In this document: positions 31,729 through 45,300 of the stretch, piece by piece
Layout: every line of letters begins with the position of its first letter
Position numbering within the stretch: the first letter of the stretch is position 1
NCBI GenBank assembly: GCA_964019135.1
Contig: OZ025248.1
Coordinates: 36,139,670-36,203,669 of the forward strand
DNA from: Arenicola marina
Taxonomy: Eukaryota > Annelida > Polychaeta > Arenicolidae
DNA: 64,000 nucleotides
Direction: 5' to 3'
The notes under the pieces: generated by a model
What the model saw: only the letters and a program-made list of their open reading frames with translations
Databases searched by the model: none
Told to the model about the DNA's origin: nothing
Program-made: the position numbers and the translations under genes

Positions 31729-31917
31729 AACGCTGAGCGGATCTCGCTGTTGCAAGCGGCCTCGGACGCCCACCAGGATGGCTACAGGCGAGCCATGACC
31801 GGCAGCGGCATCGACAGACACCTCTTCTGTCTCTACGTCGTCTCCAAGTACCTGGGCATCGAGTCGCCCTTCCTGAAGGAGGTGCTCAGCGAGCCCTGGC
31901 GACTCTCCACCAGCCAG
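31729..31917 (+). CDS. CPT1: Carnitine O-palmitoyltransferase 1, internal exon (63 codons)
   Basis: CPT1 moves long-chain acyl groups from CoA to carnitine on the outer mitochondrial membrane and is the gate for fatty-acid beta-oxidation. This exon starts with [15 protein letters not shown], contains [19 protein letters not shown] and [18 protein letters not shown], and is almost identical over its second half to vertebrate CPT1 as I remember it. This is the C-terminal acyltransferase region; STSQ is the conserved choline/carnitine acyltransferase motif. The acceptor (TTTATCCAG) and donor (CAG/GTGTCC) are good, and both ends are phase 0. It joins in frame to the FVKAMEDRSKT exon end in the preceding array. 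I found no further CPT1 exon up to 36.3 kb, although the C-terminal 90-100 residues should follow. The rest may lie beyond long introns or be absent, so the copy could be partial. Confidence 0.9.
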
Positions 31918-33820
31918 GTGTCCCAAAGGCCGACACGACGTCAGATCTGTACAGCGTTTGGGTGAAAACCAGTCTTATTCTTCAGATAGGAAATCTTTAA
32001 CGTTATTATAGGAAATACATGTATAATGGATTGGATTGAAATAAAACGTTTGAATTTGATAATGGTCTTCGTTGTTTGTTACTTACATTTACGAAGTATT
32101 TTTTGTTCCACACGTGTATGGTTTTTGTCGAACATGGCAACGGGCGGAGACTCTATACGATTTCTCCCGACCGGTACATATGTCTCTAAACAAAGAAATA
32201 TTCCACATTTGATTACAATATCACGACGGAAATATTTCATTCATATTTCTAAATGAAGATCGCAATAGTATACTAATTATTTAAAGCACTCACGGGATTT
32301 CACTCATTACTATCGTATTTTCCCGCCAACAAGTCTCTCCACAAAAAACAACTGACTTATAAACCGAAAAACCCTGTATACAGCAGCTCTCGTCATTCAT
32401 CACACACTGCAAGCAAGGCGTCGTCTGAGGTATCTGTGCACCAGCATTTTATTGTTTAACCATGGGAAATACATCGTCTCGGCAGGTTTGTATATCCACT
32501 GTACACCAAACCACGAATGTCTCATGACATGAGCACCTCCCAACGAGTATTATAGGGGTAATTTTTTCTATAAAAGAAAAGAGAAGACACTTAACATGAC
32601 GCGTCCTCGGTACAACACGAGACACCGAAGTGTTCACAACACGCACGCGAGACAAACTATACGTGTGGAACAATTGTCAGTCAGATCTCACATGAATGGA
32701 TACGGCATTTATCTAAAGCTAATTTTAAATTTGACATTCATAATATGTTACAAAACAGCTATTTCCCAACTACAATTTCCACGATCGTAATCCATAATGT
32801 CTAAAATCCAAATTTTTAAAGTGTTTAATATAGCTTTCCAGAAACAAATTTTGACAACCTGATTGTGTGGTTTGCACAAAATTATAGAAGGTATTTTATT
32901 CACTTTGTATAGTTTTTAGCATGTATGCCAAAGCTTCTTATAGTTACCGAAGGCGATATCCGACCCTCGTCAGTTTTAAAACCTTACAGAGGGTATAGTG
33001 GTTCGCGGAGAAAACCTACCAGTGCATAACTACGTGATTTTATAATTTTTTAAGAGACTAATTGCTCTGCCGTGACAACATGACGCGATTTGGAAACACG
33101 TTGCAACACTACCTGATTACACATCTACAACTGTTGTTCTTACAAGTATATTATACGCTACATTGTACATTTATTCACAGTAACAGTACAAGTAATAAAA
33201 GTATATATCTGGAAATCGTGTAAGTATAATAAGGTCAGAATATAGAGATAGCAACATCCATCCTATGGTAGCGGTACCGCTGCTAGCTGACCATGAGTGT
33301 TATTTGAGTAAAAACCGAATTAGGTCAAAGAGGCGGTTGAAATAATCCCCCATCATTGCGCGGGTTCCTATAAAAATACCAAGCGATATTTGAAGATACT
33401 GGGCATTTAGGACTCCTATGGCCACATAGTACCAGACCTCTCAATTTCAGCTGTTAAGTACAAAGAACTCACATATCTCAACGATAACATCCCACATCAT
33501 ATACACACGCATCAAAAGTTAATATTTCAATCATTTTAACACCCATGGCGAACACGCCAGAACAAGGTTCCGCCGCTCCACTGTCTCTGACCCAGGTTGT
33601 GATCGGATACGTCATTAAAACATCGCCGACTGTACATCGAAAAGTTAAAAAAATTCTCAGCGTCAATTCCACATCTCGCTCGCTACGCAATGTCATATTC
33701 AGGCCCTATTTACACCTTCCCATTTCATAATCTGTGCCACATAGAAGGTAGGCCTTCCATGCCATATAAATCGTAAAGCGCAGATACCCTTGGACACATG
33801 GAAAAGTGAGCATCAAGGAT
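31918..33820. other. Unassigned AT-rich stretch
   Basis: No coding exon is recognised. If CPT1 is intact this would be its next intron. Confidence 0.5.
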
Positions 33821-33985
33821 AAAGTATGACGTCATCACAACGTGACCTCGCGTGACGAATCAAATATGACGTCATCGCACTGCACGCTCACACGGCGGAT
33901 AAACCATGATGTCATCGCATTGCGCGCACACGCGGCGGATAAAATATGACGTCACAACACAGCGAGATCACGTGATGCGGCTCCG
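33820..33985. promoter_or_regulatory. Four CRE/ATF-like palindromes at exact 40-bp spacing
   Basis: TGACGTCA occurs at 33,827, 33,867 and 33,947, with TGATGTCA at 33,907, inside a 40-bp tandem unit (GGATAAAATATGACGTCATC then GCACTGCGCGCACACGCGGC). TGACGTCA is the binding site of CREB/ATF bZIP factors. Further CACGTGA is at about 33,971. Whether it regulates either neighbour (CPT1 to the left, SLC1A2-like to the right) is not shown. Confidence 0.55.
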
Positions 33986-36318
33986 ATGTTCATGGCCAGT
34001 GAGAAAATCTCGCACACTATTCTAGACGCAGTCGAAGAAATTTGGTACAGGTAGAGTTGAGTTTCCTTTGTTTTTGTTCTTATAATATAAACAAGACTGA
34101 GACATTTGATACAACTAGCAGTTCATACAACGAAGAATAGTAAATCTGGCTTGAAAACGTAGAGGAGTTCGCTGAGCCCTCTCGGACCACAAAATCCTAA
34201 TTACCAATCGCCAATCGCCAACAACATTGAGTACCTGTGCAGGACTGCTGCCCTATATACACGCCTGGTTAGGGTTCTTTATTACTGGATACACGTGCCC
34301 CTTGCGTAGAGATTCAACCGCGGGGTGTCACCAGCATCAACAACAACCTTAATTTGTACAGTCAACAACCACATACCGACATATATATCGGCTTGGGTAG
34401 TGGGGTAGTTAGTAATTCAGCTGGAGAATAATTAAGCGATCAAATGTATTCATTGAGATTCCAACCTGAGGCTGTTGAGTATTTCCTTCTCGTCGGTAGC
34501 CTTCCCTTGAGCACTATTTTAAGGTGCGAAGCGTTAATTTTTTCATCAGTTGTCCCGCTATTCGCCACACCTAATTTCGAATTGATTTGTTAAGTTTGTT
34601 TACAGCGATTACAAACGATCTCACCTAAATAGTTTGCTTTTCGATTCGGAATTCATTGCAAACCATTACATATATATCGCTGTGGACTTGAACACATGAT
34701 CAACGTTATAACCTATTTGTTAGTCTAGATTTCCAGTATGAACTCTTTGAGTAGCGTAGGCCGCTCTCACTATAACACAAACTGTAAACTCCACCTAGGA
34801 TTGTCTAAGGCATTGCTACGAAATTCTTGACGATTAGCGCTGAGTGTCACTAAAACACAAAATCTATATACAGATGTAAAGGGGAAAAGAGGGGTGGGGG
34901 GCAAAACACATAACTGTTCCCACTTTGATCATAGTGTATTGTATAGATATTTTGAATTTTGGTTTTCTTTTGAGTACTATGAAAATAGAGACAGCAGATA
35001 TATATATCTGTAAACGTCAGAATCTCCTATACTTACGGCGTGGGTGTCAATATACTGCAATACGCCCTGTGATTATATTATGTACATGGCAGTGGGTACC
35101 TCGTGGCCCGTTACTGCAGCCCCACCCCACCTGTCCATATATAACTGACATACGGGGTCCTAGAGGGCTCGTCCGCTATGAATGGTGGGGCTGCACTAAA
35201 GATGAGACCCAGACGACTGTGTCTCACTGACATACGCCCCGCTCCTTCATTTGCCAGTCAGCATTGCAAGTCCAGTTATCCAAATTAAGGTAGTCTTGAA
35301 AATAAATTTCGCTCACCTTACAGCATATTGTTAACACTTTTCTTGTTCCAGCCCGACTACCGGTAAAAGTTCGACAAGATATGTACCGGCGAAGGTAGTC
35401 AACAACCGTTAAAAACGTATGTTTCTTCCCCCGATATCAGAACCAAATACCTAAATGGACCTAAATACTGAATGTTTTTCCCTCCTTTCTTTCAACCGTA
35501 GTCTACAGTGTTTGTGCTTACAAGCTTGGGTAGAGTTTGTCGTCAGCTGCGGAAGAGAATGGAAAAAAAGGCAATTATTTTATATCCTTGACATGAAGTA
35601 CAAAATAGACGACGCTACACTAGGATACCATGCTCCATATAGAGCTGGTTCCATGTCACTTCTCTGACGTCACAAAACAAGATGCAGGTGAACAAGAAAA
35701 ACATCCCTCTTAATTCGACTAACCCGTCGCCACTTTGCCACATGCCATATCTCATCAGTCACTGAGTAGTCAGTGCAGTTCCTTTATCAATCTTTGTACA
35801 ACAAACACTGATTCTTTTCTGTATGTAATTCGCAACTAAACGCATTCCATTTCACATTCAGAGTCAAAATCTGCTGCACATGCACCTAGTCGCCATGCAG
35901 TGTTAGGCTCTCACTAAAATCGGATTCTCTTTGACGAAGGCTCGGAGCAAATATAGCATGCCTGAAGTAGCTGCTCTTATTCATGCTGAAACCTGATTCT
36001 TTCCCAAACCAGCTCTTTCCCAAAGCCAAAGCTATTCAAACACGCGTCCCAAGTGGACGCGTCACGCAACCCTTTTCCTCCCTTAAAACCTTGATATTAA
36101 ACCCTTTACAACTGCTACAAACGGGGGGAAACGACGCCCCTGTTTGTCTGTCTGAGTGGGAAGGCGTCACGTGGTCAACGCGGCTCTCCTCCGTCCTCGC
36201 GCAGTCTGTGGACCAAATCTCGCGAGAAGCACCAGCTCTCGGGAGCAGCTGGCCGCCGGTGTCAACGGTAAAAACGTGGCAGCTGAGAAACTGTAGCTGG
36301 GCGCCATGGGTGGAGGTA
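33986..36318. other. Unassigned stretch 3' of the SLC1 gene
   Basis: No gene is recognised on either strand. The right end should hold the 3' UTR of the SLC1 gene; I could not fix a polyadenylation site. Confidence 0.5.
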
Positions 36319-39300
36319 TTAGACCCAGTTGGCCCCCTTGTCATCCGGGTGAGTGGTTTGGTTATCATGCGCGGCGTCGGGGGCGCCGTCCGGGGGGGCC
36401 GTCTTGGCCAGCTGGCCGTCCTCTGGTAGCATGCGGAAAGCAGAAGGTCAAACGTGTGGAGAGACATTCCGCACTTCAAAGGCATAATTGAGGAAGTAGT
36501 AGGTATCATGACTCAACTAAGGAGAAACATACAGACAGAAAAATTGTTAGTTTTCCATGCATCTTAAAGATTGAGCTGCCGACCAACGAGGCATACAGTT
36601 TAGACACGGGAACCGGAGATGGAGATAAAATCCTTTTATGACCTGTCTGAGTGCAGATGTCCTCATAAATATGTTAAAGCTATTAAAGCATTTTTCTTCC
36701 AAAATCATGTCCGGATCAAAATTTGTAACACATTATGGCCTGATTAGTGCAAGAATTATCTATTGTGATCACTATCAGTCATTGCCTGAAACCTGTTCAG
36801 CATCCCTAACTGTATGCCATAAATCAGTGAACTACACACAAATCTGCGACGTATTAAACGTAGGTTCCAATTAACGATCAGCTGTCAGGCAAAAAACAAT
36901 GTTTCTGCCATTTCTATCAATACCTCTGCATTAAATGATACAGTTCTGTTACATGTGAATGTTAGTATTTCATTGCAGAATTTAATGCGTAATTTGTTCT
37001 AATTGGTGGGAAAAAATATCTGTATAAGTAACTTTAATATAGGTTTATTCACTTTCGACATTACATAGAAATCATGGTAACGCTAGGTAAATAAACATTG
37101 CAGTCATTCCACAGAGCACTAAGTGAACCTAATGTCCATACAAGCCAAGGCAAGACTTAGCATACGAAAACAAGGCGTTGGTGGACATACCGAGGCATGC
37201 CAAAATAAATCCAGCTACACATCTACTTACATCCTTGACGACCAGCGAGGTCACACTCTAGGCTGTAACAGTGGCATTAATACAAGACAGTAAGCTAAAG
37301 CAACTTTAAAACAAACATAAGCAAACATTGAAAGCAGAGAAAAATGTACCCGGGTTTACAGTGTAATCGGGTCACATAGTAAAGCAAGCAATCGCCGAAC
37401 TCAAGCTCTGATTGAAGAGGAACGTTTAATCCATGCCGATTGCGTATCGCAAACCATGTGGACCAACTTTGTTTTCAAAAAGAAAATAGTGATTTCTGCC
37501 TAAGCAAATTAAGTGAACTGCATGAAACAGGCAATGAAAACTCGAAAACCTAAGTGATTGAGATGCAAGACATATGGCAAGTGGCAATGAGAATGAACCA
37601 AGTACATTTAAACTGAAACTCGACGAGATATGGCATGTGGCAACGTGGATGTGGCAAGTGGCAACGAGAATAAGGCAAGGCAAAAAAACAAACAGTTGTC
37701 GCAAAAATAAACCCATTCCGCAATAATGCAATAACGCAAATAAACTTTGTGGTAGGATATATATTGGATGTTATTGATTGCGCAAATGCTTTTGATAGCT
37801 TAGGGAGAGGCACGCTCTGTACAGACGTCATATACCGTCTGATCAATGAACGTTATACTAAGAAACAGGAGCACATGAAATATGAGCAAAAGAGAAGCGT
37901 TTGACAGTGTTGCGAAAGCAGTCCGTGTCAGCGGTGTGGTCCGTCAAATAAAACGAGAGAAGTTTCCTTCCTTGTAGCAGTCACTTAATTCTCATACGTG
38001 GAGGTTAAAATGTACAGATTTTGTGAAGCATCCCGCTAAAGTCCCATGCTATATATTCACATGCTCTGTGATAATAAACGTGTACCGAATATATACCAGA
38101 ATCGAAATGAATATACTCGAATTAATTCAACGACCTAAACAAAATAAGTATCCAACTGTCCACCAAACACTGATAAAATGAAAATACACCTAAACGTCCA
38201 TGGGACAAAATATCCCAATTAAATACACCCGGACTGAATAAAAATAAAGAGACCACGAAACTACTTCAGACAGTCAAGGGCAACCTGTTTTTTTTATAGT
38301 TTTGTCGATATCTATAATCTGACCTCGCCTCCTGTCAATGCTACGTCAATTCGCTCTTCGTCATGGATGACTTGTTTCTGTCATAGTCTGCAAACGGCGC
38401 ACGATTGTAGTGTTTGTGTATGTGTGGAGGGGGAGGGGGTGGGGGGGGGTATCACCGCTGTACACATGGGTTAACGCTGGCCAATGATTTAGGCGTTTGG
38501 GATTTGTCAGTGTGATGAATGACGCGCATTGGCGTTAGTTCTCACCTTTGCCGTCGACCGGCTTGACGCTCCAGTCGTTGGCTCTCTCCTCCAGTTCCAT
38601 GGCGTCCCTGGCAGCCTCGTTCTCGCGGTCCTGTCGCTGCAGGTCGTGTCGGGAGAGGTGCTCCACGATCCCGGCGCCGTACGAGTCTCCCAGCACGTTA
38701 ATGGAGGTACGAATGCGGTCCCTGACACCAAGTGAAGTACAGTCAACACTATGTTAACTGGTACGTTTGGGAAATATTTATCTCAACTTTATACATATCT
38801 TCGTAAACAACTATTGAGTGAAACAGTTCCTCTCCTCAGAAGAAAGTTATTATGTCGACCAATTAATAAATACAAATATATATATATATATACATATTTG
38901 TACAGAATCAGACGAAATTCTACATCAAAATGTAACAGCAGTTATCGATAATAGTATTGTACATGTACATGTACAGACAAAACGTATTTCTATATTTTAC
39001 AAAAGGATTTTATCAACAACAACCAATGTGCGTAGAGGGTATATATATATATATATATACGGGTACTTACAGCAGACAGTGTATGTATTTCCATTTTACA
39101 GAAGGATTTTATTAACAACAACCAATGGGCGTGGAGTGTAGATATATATATACAGGTACTTACAGCAGCCAGTCGACGGCGATGATGAGGCTGATGTCGT
39201 CGGTGGGCAGGCCGACGGCAGTGAGGACCAGCATCATGGTGACCAGCCCGGCGCTGGGCACACTGGCGGCTCCCACACTGGCCAGCGTGGCCGTCAAGCT

Positions 39301-42300
39301 GCGGGGAGGGTCAGGCGGGATACCATGCTCAGTGGGCCATATATATGTATACATCATTCATTCACAACGTGTGTTACGTCCAATTACGACCTGATCTTTT
39401 TTATCATTTTACGACTTTGCATCCAATAACGACGTTGTTTTATACTCATTTGCGACAGTCTATATATAGTTACATTATTTATATACTTTTACGGCATTGT
39501 TAAAAACTGTTACATTGTTTATATACAGTTACGACATTGTTTAACATCATATTTAAACATTTACGACATTATTACTATGTATTTACAGCATTTATCCGAT
39601 TACCTATATTACTAGCAATTGTCACCCCCACCAAACGGGTAATCACCCCGTCTGCTTCACGTGGGTGGAGACCCACCAGACGGGTAACCACCCCAGTCTC
39701 TATCACGTGGGTAGAGACCCACCAGACGGGTAACCACCCCAGTCTCTATCACGTGGGTGGAGACCCACCAGACGGGTAACCACCCCAGTCTCTATCACGT
39801 GGGTGGAGACCCACCAGAGGGGTAACCACCCCAGTCTCTATCACGTGGGTAGAGACCCACCAGACGGGTAACCACCCCAGTCTCTATCACGTGGGTGGAG
39901 ACCCACCAGAGGGGTAACCACTGTGCTCCCCTCCCCCCTCTGGACACGCCCATGGTACATGTAAAATTCTGCACTATGGGTCACTGGCCCGATTAGTGCG
40001 AAATAAAGCCTCTATTGACTACAACTTAGTGAGACTCACCTGACGGTGACCACCTGACCGGCGTTGAGGTAGATGCCGTTCATCTGGGCGATGAAGATAG
40101 CGGCCACCGCCTCGTACAGCGCCGTGCCGTCCATGTTGATGGTGGCCCCGACCGGAACCACGAAGCGGGTCACCCTCTTGTCCACCTTGTTGTTCTCCTC
40201 CAGACATCGGAACGTGATCGGCAGTGTCGCCGAACTGCCAACACGGACAGGGAAGAAAGGTTGGTTGGTTGGTTGTATATTTAGGACGCTTTAACTACTT
40301 TTGGTCATATCGTGTCAATGAGAGAAGGAATGAGGAGTGGAGACATGTCCCCGGGGGTAACCCCCAACGCAAAGGAAGACCTTTATGAGAGCTTTATCTT
40401 GTGACCACACAGACGTAGCTACAGCGTGGCGCGAACCATTGATCCACGTGTCTTCAGGCTCTCAGGTGGCCAGAGTAGTCAAGGCGAGCGCTCTAACCCA
40501 CTAATCTATCGGGCGGCCCCATACCAGAAAGGAAGGAGTACAACTCTCCATTGACTGACCATGTATCTACGGGGGATTTATTCTGCTTCTAATGTTAGGC
40601 ACTAATATCTTGTGGATATGTGGATTTGGGTGATAGGTGCTTATATGGTCACTTGTCTTTATTTTTGTATTTTGTATAATGTTATAATACTTCCAACATT
40701 CGTCGATATTATTATCCTATTCATTATAAAAATTTATAATTATCATTAACATTATTAAAATTAATACTATCATTAATATTATTAAAATTTAATATTATCA
40801 TTATTGTTATTAAAATGCAATATTATCATAAATATTATTATAATTTATAATTATTAATATTATTATGATCATACATTATTCTAAATATAAGCGCTAACAC
40901 CATGTTATTATCTTATATTATTATATATTATAATATTACCATTATTATTGTATAATTGTAACTTTATTATTACATGTACTAACAAAAAAGAAATGTCTAA
41001 ATATCTTTATATTATGAGCGTATCGGACTCACCTTGAGGCCGTAGCAAGCGCCATGACCCAGGCCTGCAGCATGCCCTTGAAGAAGGTCCAGGGGTTCTT
41101 CCGCGTGATGGCGAAGAAGATGACGGTGAGGGTGACGCAGGCGTGGAAGACCAACCCCACGATGACGGTGATCATGTAGAGCCCCAGCTGGGAAGCCGTG
41201 TTCGCCAGGTTCTCCAAACTCATGATCTTACCGGCAATGAGACACATGATACCGAAGGGGGAGTACCTAGAAGAGGGGAAGGGAGGGGAGGAGGGGTTAA
41301 TAGGTGCGAACAGTTGGGATCTCCTGGAACAATGACGTGGGCGATATGGGATAAAATCCCCATATTTTATTTGTTTTATACCAAGCCTGCCTCGTAATAT
41401 GCATGGCGAATATTTGCTGTTTGGAGAGAAAAATTCAAACGTTTAATAGACAATATTATGACCTCACAGATGTATAAATCACTAAATGGCGAGTTATGAG
41501 TTTCAGCTAGGTTACACGAGAGAGTTGTTGACTTCAGATGGTGACAGTGACATTGAGGCGACCTGCCACATGGTGACATTGACATTGAGGTGACCTACCA
41601 CATGGTGACATTGACATTGAGGTGACCTACCACATGATGGCATTGCCATGGAGGCGACCTACCACATGGTGACATTGACATTGAGGTGACCTACCACATG
41701 GTGACATTGACATTGAGGTGACCTACCACATGGTGACATTACCTAGCACATGATGACATTGACATTGGGGTGACCCACCATATGATGACATTGACACTGA
41801 GGTGACCTCCCACATGATGACATTGACATTGAGGCGACTACCACATGGTGACATTGACACTGAGGCGACCTACCACATGGTGACATTGACATTGAGGTGA
41901 CCTACCACATGGTGACATTGACATTGAGGTGACCTAGCAGAGTACTCCACAAGCCCCAGCGGCCGGCGATAACGCCGGCTACTCGTACAACTTGCGACGT
42001 CTACTTTTTTCATTCGCTGCGCTCGTGGCGCCGCATTCAATGACAATGTGCTGGCTACTCCAAATGCTTGTTCTGTCTACTCTGTAAAGTGTGGAGCACC
42101 CTGACTTAGAACATGATGGCATTGACATTGAGGCGACCTACCACATGACATTGACATTGGGGTGACATTAAGGCGACCCACATGATGACACTGACACTGA
42201 GATAACCTCCCACATGATGACATTGAGGCGACCTCCCACATGATGACATTGACACTGAGGTGACCTACCACATGGTGACATTGACACTGAGGCGACCTAC

Positions 42301-45300
42301 CACATGGTGACATTGAGGCGACCTGCCACATGATGACATTGGCACTGAGGCGACCTACCACATGCTGACATTGACATTGAGGTGACCTACCACATGGTGA
42401 CATTGACATTGAGGTGACCTCCCACATGATGACATTGACATTGAGGCGACTACCACATGGTGACATTGACATTGAGGCGACCTACCACATGATGACATTG
42501 ACCAGTCGCATGACGATTTCGCTGAGACAGTTGAAGAAGTCACACATGGGCTTGGCGGCCTCTCCCATCTGGCCAATGATGATTCCGAAAGCGATGCAGA
42601 AGCCAATAATACCTGCAATGGTAGCCATCATATTTGAAAATAAAATATTTAAAATATAAAATAAAAGGTTTTCTCGAAGTCACAAATAATAAATTTTCGG
42701 ACTTATATAATGTTTATGCAAGTATTCATTTATAGATATATAACAGTTTGGGACGTCCAGAGATTACTTTCCATGCCTCAACAGTTTTGCGACTTTTTGC
42801 AACAATGCAAGGTGCATTTTTGGTAGCCCGGTTATATCCCCAAGGTAATGTCCGGTCATGCCCGATGCAGTTAGGGGCAATGGAACCAGCCTAGGCATTC
42901 AGTTTTCAATCAGCCGCCATCTTCTCCCGAATGCTCCGTGTTGTTTTGAACGGGGCACAATCGACATGCCGAATGAATGCGCGAGCACCCGACCAGAGTG
43001 AAAGTGGTTTCGAGAGGTATACCGATGCGTACTGTTCGTATTCGGTGTACCTTCGGGATATACTCGGGCAACCAAATGCACCCATTGTATTCTATGTACG
43101 CACGCTAACCTACCCAGGACGTTCATTACATTTTGGTGGACCAGTCCACGCGATAAGGTATTCTATGTCCGCACGCTAACCTACACAGGACGTTTATTAC
43201 ATCCTGATGGACCAGTCCACATGATAAGGTATAGGGCTGTACAGTTCTCGCGGGTTCTATTTCCGGTTTAGGTCTTTTGGGGACCAACAAAAAAACACGT
43301 GCTCTTAGAACGAGTGCGCATCACGCTATTGCCTTGCTGCAACTGCGTGACTCGCACTCATTGTAGTCAACGTTTTAGTGTTGGGAACCGGCCAGCTGCG
43401 CGGTTTGTGCGTGAAGAATCGAGTGGGTGTGAAACTATTTTTGGTTTGTTTAGGTCCAGGCATGGCTAACTATAAAATCATAATATAATTAAAGATAAGA
43501 CATTTATCTCTCCATAATGCATGTGGTCCGTTCCATGAGACTGTTGGAAGCGTTGTATTTTGAGCCAAGTCATCGATGTTTACAGTTCTACGACAAAGGG
43601 AGCACCATTGTCCTCACCAGCTCAGTCCATATATAAGGAACGTTGTTACGTAACCATAGATACCGCGCGCAGACACGCGCGTCATGATGATAATTACGTC
43701 ATACGACATGGAAAACCCCGCGCAGCACATCCCATCGCCTGACACTGAGAGTAACTCATGAGACAACTGCATTCTGGTTTATCAACTGCCTAACCGCTCA
43801 TACATTACATAAATCTACTCGGATGGTTATAATTCGGATATGCACATAACTTCAGTGGTTATTTGTGCTTCCAAGGACAGCTTTAGCCGATCTTGTGTGT
43901 GAGACGAGTGAAGGTAAACAACCGGAAGGTAGGCAGCACGTACAGGCCGTTGATGCTAGGCATTGACGTAGAGCATAGGTATCCCGGTCTCGTGGGGTCT
44001 CGATAAGATCCCGAAGTGACTACACAGCCCTATTGTACGAACGCACGCTAACCTACACAGCATGTTCATTACATCCTGGTGGGCCAGTCTATGTAATAAG
44101 GTATTCTATGTCCGCACGCTAACCTACCCAGGACGTTCATTCCGTCCACGTAGACAAGCTCGCGTGCCATCTGCTTTGCCGTGTCCGTGGCGTTAGAGCT
44201 GTTGCCAAAGTCACTGACGGTCGTTGCCATGGTAGTTGCCATGACAGTGACGTTGGATAATGGCGACTCAGTTGGCGGGATGATGGTTTGTTTCTTTTCC
44301 TTGTACTCCGTCTTGATGTTCTGGAAACAGGCCTGTACCAAGTTCTCTGGGAACAGGTTTCTGGGGAGTGAAGAAGTGAAGGATCGTAGACATAGCGGCA
44401 GAAAATACCAGTGTCATGTTCACTGCACAAAACCTCTTTGTTTTTAAATTGGTGCGTTTATTTATGCCTCGACTCGCTTTCAATTCAATGGCGTACAATG
44501 TACCACGTTTACAGCTAGCACACACCACAACGACGACAGTTGAAATTCCCAACTAGCCAATTGGCGGACACCACAGAATGACCTTGGTTACACGACTCAC
44601 TGACCTTGGTTATCACTACTGACTGAATAACCTTCGTTAGCAACAATGACCTTGATGGATACAGGGAAAAAAACACCACTGACCGCTTACACCACAGCTT
44701 GACCTTGACCTTGATTCCTCAAACCGATTTCGCCATAGTCACCCAAAACAAAACTGACCTTGGCCTACGCTCGATCGACTGACCTTGCCTGACCCGGCCT
44801 TGGCAGCTGAGCGCTCACACTGACCTGATGAGATCCATCACGGCGTCCAGCGTGGAGATGCGGACCCCGCTGGCCCCAGCCCCCAGATTGCCCTTGATGG
44901 AGGGGTCGCCGGGGTGGATGGACAGCACACACACGATGCCCACGATGGCGGCCAGGATGGTGGTCGTGAAGTAGTATATCAGCGCCTGGGAGCCCATGCG
45001 GCCGCTGGCCTTGGCGTCAAGCGCCGACAGACCTGGGTATATGTAGCATTATTAATCATATTTAGCATTATAACCACATTTAACATTACCCATATTCAGC
45101 AGTATTAACCACATTTAGCATTGACCATATTCAGCATTAACCATATTCAGCATTAACCATATTCAGCATTAACCATATTCAGCATTAACAACATTTAGCA
45201 TTACCCACAGTTAGCATTAACCATATTTCGCATAAACCATATTTCGCATAAACCATATTTCCCATAAACCATATTTCGCATAACCCATATTTCGCATAAA

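Noticed and set aside
35983-36429. 148-codon plus-strand frame
   Set aside because: It overlaps the last SLC1 exon on the other strand and has no recognisable domain.
40480-40520. tRNA gene in reverse orientation
   Set aside because: Only a tRNA-like SINE head with diverged boxes and no cloverleaf; the same head recurs in other SINE copies.
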